From Legionella fallonii LLAP-10 (GTDB lineage: Bacteria; Pseudomonadota; Gammaproteobacteria; Legionellales; Legionellaceae): a stretch of DNA of 64,000 bases. This document shows positions 26,980-34,044 of this stretch, piece by piece (the stretch's first letter is position 1; every line of letters begins with the position of its first letter). Position numbers and translations under genes: made by a program. The stretch spans positions 1,889,001 through 1,953,000 of the forward strand of contig NZ_LN614827.1 in the NCBI RefSeq assembly GCF_000953135.1. Direction: 5' to 3'. A model generated the notes under the pieces. The model was given only the letters and a program-made list of their open reading frames with translations. It was not told where the DNA came from and ran no database searches.

Positions 26980-27297
26980 TTAGTAACAACTTTGTTGCAA
27001 CCAGCAGTTTCCGTATGCATTACATACTCTTATTGTTTGGCAACCGTATCCACCATAATATCCGTAATACAATGGAGCTCCTACAATGACTGCGCCACCA
27101 TACCAGCCGCCACCATGCCAACCACCGCCGTGCCAACCACCGCCATGCCAGCCACCGCCATGCCAGCCACCGCCGCCACCATGCCAACCGCCGCCACCAC
27201 CATGCCAACCGCCATGAGCTGCAGCTACTGCGCTGAACATGATACATAAAGCAAATACGAGAGTCCGTATTATACTTTTTTTCCCTGTAGTATTCAT
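26980..27297 (-). CDS. Exported Gly/His/Trp-rich repeat protein
   Basis: 105 residues. Signal peptide of about 27 residues (TLVFALCIMFSAVAAAH). The mature region repeats HGGGWHGG about eight times, then GGAVIVGAPLYYGYYGGYGCQTIRVCNAYGNCWLQQSCY with four cysteines, likely two disulfides. Similar exported glycine-rich proteins occur in Legionella and relatives; function unknown, with metal binding or envelope stress role possible. GAGGACGTT before ATG is a good ribosome site. Monocistronic with a strong terminator. Confidence 0.8.
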   Translation of the reverse strand: MNTTGKKSIIRTLVFALCIMFSAVAAAHGGWHGGGGGWHGGGGGWHGGGWHGGGWHGGGWHGGGWYGGAVIVGAPLYYGYYGGYGCQTIRVCNAYGNCWLQQSCY

Positions 27298-27403
27298 AAC
27301 GTCCTCACTATTAATTTTCTCTTTGACATAATATAAGTATAGTTCATTTATTAACCATTGAGTGACGTAAGAACCTGGCAGCTAACGGATTTCCCCTCTT
27401 ATT

Positions 27404-27640
27404 TTAACGTCAGTTTCGGATGAAGAACTCAGCTTTACCTTGCCCCGTTCGGCATGAGGAAGGCTTTAGGCTAGGTACTGTACCAAAACCCTTCGAGAGG
27501 TCGCTAAGCGAACGAAGTGCCGAGGGCTCTCCAAATCGCTGTGACGTGGGAAGTGCGAGGAACCGGAGTGTTCTCGCGATTAGAACACTGTATTGACGAA
27601 GCAATTTCCCGCAACAGCAAGTTTGGAAAGAGGTCTAATG
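27404..27640. repeat. Dispersed repeat remnant
   Basis: GTCAGTTTCGGATGAAGAA at its start resembles GTCCGTTTCGGATAAGAA at 25568; GACGAAGCAATTTCCCGC resembles 1325-1345; GGAAAGAGGTCTA resembles the sequence at 29900. Mosaic of repeat pieces, no gene. Nothing else is visible between 27298 and 27680. Confidence 0.5.
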
Positions 27641-27680
27641 ATGTTGGTGATAAACTTACTTTTATCACCAGTTAGATGAG

Positions 27681-27845
27681 TTATCGACAAGGAGAAATCG
27701 GAGCACCCAATGGTACGTTGGGCAGTACTTCCTCTTCTGGTTCAGGTTCAACTTCTTCTTGAATAATTGGTAAGATCGGCTCAAATTTTTTTCCTTTTGG
27801 ATTAAAAAATGGACCAGGAAAATATTTTTCTTTTTTAGTTTGCAT
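27681..27845 (-). CDS. Small hypothetical protein, 54 residues
   Basis: ATG 27845 has a GGAAAG site 6 bases upstream and the frame stays open to TAA 27681. The peptide starts MQTKKEKYFPGPFFNPKGKK, continues with an acidic Pro/Glu stretch (EEVEPEPEEEV) and ends GAPISPCR. Its biased, low-complexity composition and ribosome site favour a real gene, though it is short. It lies 51 bases downstream of the CheD-like gene on the same strand and could share its transcript. No family recognised. Confidence 0.5.
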   Translation of the reverse strand: MQTKKEKYFPGPFFNPKGKKFEPILPIIQEEVEPEPEEEVLPNVPLGAPISPCR

Positions 27846-27896
27846 GTGTCTTTCCAGTGGTTAATGTATCAATGATTATACCTAAATTTATTACAT

Positions 27897-28496
27897 TTAA
27901 GCACACATAAAAGCAGATTGTTTACATTCTGCTTTTCTTTCTGGATGAATAAGATTTGTTAAAACGACCGACGCCATTGGATCAATCCTATACTCACCGG
28001 TATCTATATCTGAAGGAGTCATTGTGATGATACTTTCACCGGTACTCAAATTAATATTTACTGATAAAGTTTCATTTTCTTCAGCAACAACAGGTGCCAT
28101 CAAACGTAATTTTATAGAGGTTTGCTGACTTAACTCATGGGAGTACTTCACTAAAAAATCACACATATCAACAGATTCTTGAAAAAATTCACGTCCGCCG
28201 GCGATCACCATAATCAGTCCATTGTCACACAATGATGTATTCTCCATAAATCCGCTCACTAATGACTTAACATTTTTCACTTGTTTAAGAGTAATAAAAT
28301 GAACCAGTAAAGCAGTAGAGTCCTGTGGATTAATTAAAGCAAAAGCAACACAAGTTCTGAGTCCATCCGTACGTGCATAATGATAAGAATCAGACGCTTT
28401 AATTAGTACGCCGTGACTGGTTAATACTTGATAAGTTTTTGATTTATCGTTAGAAGATGGCGAAGGTAAATCGCTAGCAAGGAAGAATTGGTGCAT
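27897..28496 (-). CDS. CheD/CNF-fold deamidase-like protein (effector candidate)
   Basis: 199 residues. The segment TDGLRTCVAFALINPQDSTALLVHF (43-67, quoted in parts) has Thr43, Cys49 and His66, the same spacing (6 and 17) as the Thr-Cys-His triad of the glutamine deamidase CheD. Downstream, LIMVIAGGREFF parallels the FGGAxMF strand of CheD and APVVAEENETLSVNINLSTGESI parallels its VGGxxGRxVxFdxxTGxV end. CNF-type toxins share this fold and triad. No chemotaxis genes are near, and Legionella usually lacks them, so a role on a host protein is possible. No signal peptide. Homology is judged by eye. AGAGG precedes the ATG. Confidence 0.55.
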   Translation of the reverse strand: MHQFFLASDLPSPSSNDKSKTYQVLTSHGVLIKASDSYHYARTDGLRTCVAFALINPQDSTALLVHFITLKQVKNVKSLVSGFMENTSLCDNGLIMVIAGGREFFQESVDMCDFLVKYSHELSQQTSIKLRLMAPVVAEENETLSVNINLSTGESIITMTPSDIDTGEYRIDPMASVVLTNLIHPERKAECKQSAFMCA

Positions 28497-28537
28497 AAAT
28501 AACCTCTAATAAAAAATAAACAACTCCTTTTGAACTG

Positions 28538-29620
28538 TTAATACGGAACACGCAAACCATAAGTTAGTTTGGTGCCTTCTTCATTTAAAAGAAAACTCTT
28601 ATCAATCATTGTCTGCAATAAGGCATCAGGATTCTTAGTTAATTTTTCAGGCCAATTAAAAAGCATAATAGTCAAAATATTGCGATGCTCCCCTTTATCC
28701 AAATCAAATGAATTTTTCTTATCAGGAATCATACGATATGTTCTGCTGTAGACAGTATTTAGGTAAGCTTTAATTGTATTAATAGTCGCTGGATCACTAT
28801 CTTTAACTAAAAGAAGGCTCACACCAACTTCTGCAATCACATCATTCTCAGTACGCGCAATTATCTCGCTGATATGATTTTTCAAATAGGTAGTAATCCA
28901 CTCAAAAGTATCAGAACGCAGTCTGCCTTGATAAAAACGACTGGCACTGATAATAAAATGAGTCATCCCATAAATTTTTGCGGAGTATTCTAAGTCAGTT
29001 AACCGTTCATCTTCTGAGTCTGGGAAAACATTTTTAAATTGATTGGTATAAGGCTCTCTTAAATCAACTATCCCCAAATTGTAGAGATAATAAACATAAT
29101 TGATGAGTTGTGCGCCGTAAATCTTTATATTTTCCTCGTCAAGAATATAGTTTTTAAAATCATTCTCTTTAGTTTTCAAGAAATTAATAACTCTAGAAGT
29201 ATTAGGAAATAAAGGACTATCTTCTAAATGATATGAATGTATTTTATTAATTAAAATCAGTAAATTCAGATAATAAGCAATTCTTGGATATTTTAAGCTC
29301 TTTCTTATTCTTTCTTTTGTTTTATCTGTATCAAGCTCATTAACTGTTAGTAATCGTTTATTTTCATTCTCTATAACTGCATTGTTTTTTAGATTCTCAT
29401 TCAGGTATTTATAGCGTTCACTCATTAAATACAAATAATTAATAATAGGATTAAGGTATTCTGCATTACCTGTAATGGCATACATTCTTATAGCAAAATG
29501 CTCTTGTTTCACAACGGGTAAAGTGAAAAACTTGGATTGATAATTTTTTAAGATCCTATCCCCGATGGTTGCATAACATACAGAATGAAATAGACATAAA
29601 CTAATTATTAAGTAACGCAT
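28538..29620 (-). CDS. Exported helical protein, resembles DUF3541 family
   Basis: 360 residues with a cleavable signal peptide (MRYLIISLCLFHSVCYA). The rest is helical with repeated motifs such as YYLNLLILINKIHSYH, GAQLINYVYYLYNLG, YGMTHFIISASRFYQG and AEVGVSLLLVKD, ending TYGLRVPY. This looks like the DUF3541-type exported proteins of Vibrio and Legionella, recalled with moderate certainty; alpha-alpha toroid folds would also fit. Function unknown. 41 bases separate it from the CheD-like gene downstream, so they may be co-transcribed. Confidence 0.6.
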   Translation of the reverse strand: MRYLIISLCLFHSVCYATIGDRILKNYQSKFFTLPVVKQEHFAIRMYAITGNAEYLNPIINYLYLMSERYKYLNENLKNNAVIENENKRLLTVNELDTDKTKERIRKSLKYPRIAYYLNLLILINKIHSYHLEDSPLFPNTSRVINFLKTKENDFKNYILDEENIKIYGAQLINYVYYLYNLGIVDLREPYTNQFKNVFPDSEDERLTDLEYSAKIYGMTHFIISASRFYQGRLRSDTFEWITTYLKNHISEIIARTENDVIAEVGVSLLLVKDSDPATINTIKAYLNTVYSRTYRMIPDKKNSFDLDKGEHRNILTIMLFNWPEKLTKNPDALLQTMIDKSFLLNEEGTKLTYGLRVPY

Positions 29621-29802
29621 AAAATCTTTAATTGTATCCTATTCAAAATCCAAAGCAGCCAATACTTTATCAAATAATCATTAACAAAATATTAAGAGGC
29701 CTAGCCTAAAATTGATACTTTTTCGCACAGAAAAAAATTTTTCCACCTTAATTATGAGCAAAATAAATAAATTTGATTAAAACCTTTGCATCAGGTTAGA
29801 TT

Positions 29803-29915
29803 GCTTCGTAGGGCTCGCGATGATGGCACTTTCAGCAGACTTCTTTCGAAACGCTTCTGTGCTCCGTTTCGCATCACACTTTACTCGATACAGTAGTGTT
29901 TCGAAAGAGGTCTAG
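29803..29915. repeat. Inverted-repeat element upstream of the 29.6 kb gene
   Basis: AGACTTCTTTCGAAAC (about 29838-29853) and GTTTCGAAAGAGGTCT (about 29897-29912) form an imperfect inverted repeat around 43 bases; TTCGAAACG/CGTTTCG add inner pairing. GAAAGAGGTCTA also occurs near 27630. No gene lies in 29621-30006. Confidence 0.55.
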
Positions 29916-30006
29916 TTTTTGCTCTGAGCAGAATTGATGCACTACCCTCAGTAAAATCAAGATTATTGGCTCACAATCAACTGATAGATTGTGAGCGAAA
30001 AAGTAA

Positions 30007-31101
30007 CTAATCAAGATTTGATAATTTATTTAAAAGCTGATTACCCACTTTTGCTGCTTTGCCTTTTGCTTTATTAGTTAAAACAACTACGCCAAGCTGT
30101 TTCGATGGGGAAAAACCAATAAAAGTACTAAATCCAATATTTGCCCCATTCTTAGTGATCAATAATTGTTGACCACGTTTAATACGTTGCCACCCTAATC
30201 CCAAAACAAATTGAGGCTTCACAATAAAATGGGGTTGCTGAGCAAATTGCATTGCTGATAATAATTGTGTTGATGAATTCTCTACTTTAATGCCTAAGTT
30301 GGCTTTCATAAATTTCAACAAATCTGCTGCAGAGGAACGTAAAGCCCCTCCTCCTAAAAAATTAGCAGGCACATAATGTGGAGCAGGATTATTGTTCGGA
30401 CGATAGCCTTGGGCCTGAAGTGACAGTTTATCCGGAGATAAAGTAAAATAAGTGTTATTCATTGCCAAAGGCTGGGTGATATTTTCTCTAAGGAGATTAG
30501 CTAACGGTTCGCTGGTTGCATTTACTAAAACATATCCTAACAACCCAAAGCTAACATTAGAGTATAAATAATGGCTACCTATCGGTGTTTTCGGCTGCCA
30601 AGTTTTCAATTTATTAAAAAATCCTTTAACATTTCCTGCTTTTATCCCAAACTGTTCCAATTGTCTGTAAAAACTTGCTGTGTGAGTTGCCAAATGCACC
30701 ACCTGGACTTGGTCAATAGGTAATCCTCTAGTATTTGACAGTTGCGGGATATATTTCACAACGGGATCGGTTAAACTCAATTTTCCAGCTTGAACCTCAA
30801 CTCCTAATAAAGTAGTAACAAAAATTTTAGTGATGGAAGCTAATTCGAAAATAGTGTCTTTGGTAACTGGAGTATTTTTACTTTTGTCAGCAATTCCATA
30901 ATTAAAATAATAGTCCTGGCCATTATAATAAATAGCTATAGCTGCCCCAGGAATCTGATTATTGGCGAGAAAAGGTTTAACTGTTTTATTAACCAATTGA
31001 TTGACCGTGGTATTGTTATCGGATGCCTGAGCAGAAGTAGTCAATAACGATAAGACTGAAAACATGGATAGGAAGGTTTTAAAAAAATGGTACCATCTCA
31101 T
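30007..31101 (-). CDS. Class C beta-lactamase-like serine hydrolase
   Basis: 364 residues with a signal peptide ending SAQA. All three active-site motifs of class C beta-lactamases/penicillin-binding proteins are present: SITK (89-92), YSN (180-182) and KNG (317-319, KTG in AmpC). FLGGGALRSSAADLLKFM and GLGWQ are also typical. It would act in the periplasm, on beta-lactams or on peptidoglycan peptides or esters. The Asn in KNG occurs in some family members. No ampR-like regulator adjoins it. Whether it confers resistance cannot be told. Confidence 0.85.
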   Translation of the reverse strand: MRWYHFFKTFLSMFSVLSLLTTSAQASDNNTTVNQLVNKTVKPFLANNQIPGAAIAIYYNGQDYYFNYGIADKSKNTPVTKDTIFELASITKIFVTTLLGVEVQAGKLSLTDPVVKYIPQLSNTRGLPIDQVQVVHLATHTASFYRQLEQFGIKAGNVKGFFNKLKTWQPKTPIGSHYLYSNVSFGLLGYVLVNATSEPLANLLRENITQPLAMNNTYFTLSPDKLSLQAQGYRPNNNPAPHYVPANFLGGGALRSSAADLLKFMKANLGIKVENSSTQLLSAMQFAQQPHFIVKPQFVLGLGWQRIKRGQQLLITKNGANIGFSTFIGFSPSKQLGVVVLTNKAKGKAAKVGNQLLNKLSNLD

Positions 31102-31235
31102 AATAAGTTTCGTCCTTAATACTTAAATAATATAAATTACCCCCAATTTGTATCTCACCACACTAAAAATATCAAATAAATTTACATTTATCTTTATTCA
31201 TCATTCTCCTTCATTTTCCCGCTCTTTTAGTACAC

Positions 31236-31271
31236 ATTAGTTGGGCTAAACACGCAAAGTGCAGCCCAACA
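31236..31271. repeat. AGGTTGGG-family palindrome
   Basis: AGTTGGGCT and AGCCCAACA(G) are inverted around 15 bases, just downstream of the SET-ankyrin gene; probable terminator for that gene. Confidence 0.5.
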
Positions 31272-31278
31272 GAATTGG

Positions 31279-32862
31279 CTAAATATCCATACCTTGCATT
31301 GTCGTATTAGTAGAAACCAACTCTTCTAAAAGTTTTTTCGGTGCCTTGTATTCTTTACAGCTAAGCACCTCAATAAGGCTTTCGTTAACGTCATCCTGCA
31401 ACTCACTAATTGCCAATTTAAACTCATTGAATGCAGTCTCTTTGGCCTGTCGATTTACTTTATTAAAATTAGTCTGGAAATAATTAGGATAAAGATCTAG
31501 TAAAATTCGAACTTTAGCTATCTCTTCGTTTTTTATACACCGCAAAATAACATCAAAATTATCTTGATCAAGATAACTAAATAAATCAGCTAAAATATTA
31601 GGCTCTCCTTTAATGATCACCATCATAATAACTTTGAAATCTTTATCCGAAAGAACTGAAATCGCTTTATGCACAAAAGTCATGTCTGCTCTATCATGCG
31701 TCAATATATTTGCCCCACTTCGTATTAAGAACTGCAATATTCTTAGGTAGGTGGTTTTTTCGTTTGTTTTAGCTTGGGCATATCCCTCCAGGGCTAAAAA
31801 TAAAGGGCAATTACCCGAATGATTTTGCTGTCTATTGACGTTAACATTGTGGTTCACCAACCATTGTACGTTATCAAATTGCCCATTGTAACAGGCGTAC
31901 ATTAATGGAGTAAAAGCATCGGCCTTATCATCATCAAAGTCTAAAATTTCCTCAAGCGCACCTCTTTTAAGATAAGGAAGATCAAACGTAGAAATATCAA
32001 GCCTCTCTTCATCTAATTGTGATAAAGATTCATTTTCAAGGACAATCCGCCCAACTTCAGTAGCATATAATTTATCTTTTTCACTAAGATTGAACACATT
32101 TATGTCTATAAGTATGGTCATTAACGTGTAATGGTCGGAGTAGTTTTGGTGTAATTCACCAGCTGAAATATCACTATCTTCAGGATTCAAAAAGAAATAC
32201 TTTTGCGAAATTTCCTCACGATATTCTCGATAATTAATTAGAATGGCACTACCTGCTTGTATGTCCTTGGTTGTAACCACTTTTGTAACTACACTACCGT
32301 GAAGAGTCCCCCGCTTAAATTCAGCATTATCTTGAGTATCAGAAAAATTAGCATAGCGGGTAAAATTACCTTGTGTTACCGCATCAACAAATTTACTACC
32401 AACTTTCATTGTATAACTATCGTCAGCTAGCGGATTACTTTCAAAATATTCATCAAATTCTTTTTGATTAGCAAAGACAGTTCCGGTATAAAGCCCTAGA
32501 CAAGTTCCGGCAGGAATAAAGGTTTTTGCAAATAATCCCCTGCCATTATGTTTTTTCAGTAAATTAACACGCTTCACAGCAACCAGTTGAGGTTGATCTA
32601 ATAAACTAGGGATGTATTCTTCCGGCTTCATATTATCAATACCAAGATCCGCTAAAAGTTGCTTTTCAATGTTAGGAGATTCAATATCCTCCCCATTTTT
32701 TTCCTTTCTAGGTGTCGAAAAAAATACGAGTCCCCCTTTATTTACTCCATGCTTACTCAATCTTTCCTCCCTCATTATTTTCCTTTTTTCTTTAAGAGAC
32801 TCTGTTACATAATCATCATATTTGGATGGTATTTTAATAGTTCGTTTTGTTTGCTTCGGCAT
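31279..32862 (-). CDS. SET-domain ankyrin-repeat protein, LegAS4/RomA-type effector
   Basis: 527 residues from ATG 32862 (GGAA upstream; an ATG 13 codons earlier lacks a ribosome site). SET domain about 94-212: GRGLFAKTFIPAGTCLGLYTG, RYANFSDTQDNAEF for the NHxxxxN pseudoknot, and GSAILINYREY with the catalytic Tyr. Ankyrin repeats about 315-405: DAFTPLMYACYNGQFDNVQWLVNHNVNVN and CPLFLALEGYA. This architecture is that of L. pneumophila LegAS4/RomA, a Dot/Icm effector that methylates histone H3 in the host nucleus; the position near map, glnD, guaAB and minDE also fits that locus. The basic N-terminus PKQTKRTIKIPSK could act in nuclear import and resembles the H3 tail. Host role here is inferred. 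Confidence 0.88.
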   Translation of the reverse strand: MPKQTKRTIKIPSKYDDYVTESLKEKRKIMREERLSKHGVNKGGLVFFSTPRKEKNGEDIESPNIEKQLLADLGIDNMKPEEYIPSLLDQPQLVAVKRVNLLKKHNGRGLFAKTFIPAGTCLGLYTGTVFANQKEFDEYFESNPLADDSYTMKVGSKFVDAVTQGNFTRYANFSDTQDNAEFKRGTLHGSVVTKVVTTKDIQAGSAILINYREYREEISQKYFFLNPEDSDISAGELHQNYSDHYTLMTILIDINVFNLSEKDKLYATEVGRIVLENESLSQLDEERLDISTFDLPYLKRGALEEILDFDDDKADAFTPLMYACYNGQFDNVQWLVNHNVNVNRQQNHSGNCPLFLALEGYAQAKTNEKTTYLRILQFLIRSGANILTHDRADMTFVHKAISVLSDKDFKVIMMVIIKGEPNILADLFSYLDQDNFDVILRCIKNEEIAKVRILLDLYPNYFQTNFNKVNRQAKETAFNEFKLAISELQDDVNESLIEVLSCKEYKAPKKLLEELVSTNTTMQGMDI

Positions 32863-32901
32863 GTTACTTATTCCAAGGTAAAAGTGCTTATTATAAGGCA
32901 T

Positions 32902-33279
32902 TGATCATAATAAATACAGTAAGCTCTTTTTTAATATCGTCTTGCCTATTATGATTACTCATTAAAACAAAATATATTGATTAACAAAAAGTTGATATTG
33001 AGAGCACTGTTGCTCTACTATTGCATGTGCTAACATTAATAGAATTAATGAAAAAATTAAAAGCTGTTCTAAAAGCATATTTTATCAATGAATTAGATCA
33101 ACTAATTGTGGCATCTCACTAAGCAATAGTAAAAATGTTGCCTATTTTCTGCGATTTGCTCTCAGGATGTAGGTTCAACTTAATATCAGCTAAGCTTATT
33201 GAAAAGTTACAATTAAGCCTCATTTTTTAGCTAGAGTCTTGAGGATTTTCATAAATTTTAATTATATTTGGGATACCCT
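32902..33279. other. Divergent intergenic region
   Basis: Holds the divergent promoters of the SET-ankyrin gene and map. A small palindrome AGAGCACTGTTGCTCT lies at 33001-33016. No gene or long repeat seen. Confidence 0.45.
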
Positions 33280-34044
33280 ATGGCTGTTACAATTAAAACA
33301 CCCGATGAAATTGAAAAAATGCGTATAGCTGGCCGGTTGGCCGCCGAAGTCCTTGAAATGATAGGACCACATGTACAAGAAGGGATTAGTACCGAAGAAC
33401 TAAATACCCTTTGCCATGATTATATTGTCAATGATCAAAATGCGATTCCTGCCCCATTGAATTACAACGGTTTCCCCAAATCCATTTGTACCTCAATAAA
33501 TCATGTAGTATGTCATGGAATTCCTGGAAAAAAGATCTTAAAAAAAGGCGATATCATTAATATTGACATTACGGTCATTAAAGATGGATATCATGGAGAC
33601 ACTAGTAAAATGTTTTTTATTGGTGCTCCTTCTATCAAAGCAAAACATGTAGTCCAAGTTGCCCATGAATGCTTATTCATTGGTATTGATATGGTCAAAC
33701 CTGGTGCTTTATTAGGTGATATTGGCCATGCCATTCAACAACATGCAGAAAAAAATCGCTGCTCCGTAGTGCGAGATTATTGTGGTCATGGTATTGGTCG
33801 AGTTTTCCACGAAGATCCACAAGTGCTGCATTATGGTATACCAGGCACAGGAATGAAACTGGAACCAGGAATGACCTTTACCATAGAGCCGATGGTGAAT
33901 ATTGGTAAGCACCATACCCGGCTACTACCTGATAATTGGACCGTGGTCACTAAAGACCATAGCCTTTCGGCCCAATGGGAACACACCCTTTTGGTTACTG
34001 ATGATGGTGTAGAAATTTTAACTCTGCGCAATGAAGAACGATAA
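33280..34044 (+). CDS. map: Type I methionine aminopeptidase
   Basis: 254 residues from ATG 33280 with GGGA just upstream (a TTG at 33268 is in frame). Removes N-terminal Met from nascent proteins. Metal ligands: INIDITVIKDGYHGD (two Asp), GHGIGRVFHEDP (His), FTIEPMVN (Glu) and SAQWEHTLLVT (Glu). Length is that of the short E. coli type. In many proteobacteria map lies beside rpsB; here they are 10 kb apart. Its last 14 bases overlap glnD. Confidence 0.97.
   Translation: MAVTIKTPDEIEKMRIAGRLAAEVLEMIGPHVQEGISTEELNTLCHDYIVNDQNAIPAPLNYNGFPKSICTSINHVVCHGIPGKKILKKGDIINIDITVIKDGYHGDTSKMFFIGAPSIKAKHVVQVAHECLFIGIDMVKPGALLGDIGHAIQQHAEKNRCSVVRDYCGHGIGRVFHEDPQVLHYGIPGTGMKLEPGMTFTIEPMVNIGKHHTRLLPDNWTVVTKDHSLSAQWEHTLLVTDDGVEILTLRNEER

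Noticed and set aside
26992-27249. Open frames opposite or shifted within the HGGGWHGG gene
   Set aside because: Shadows of the GC-rich repeats; the minus frame has signal peptide, ribosome site and terminator.
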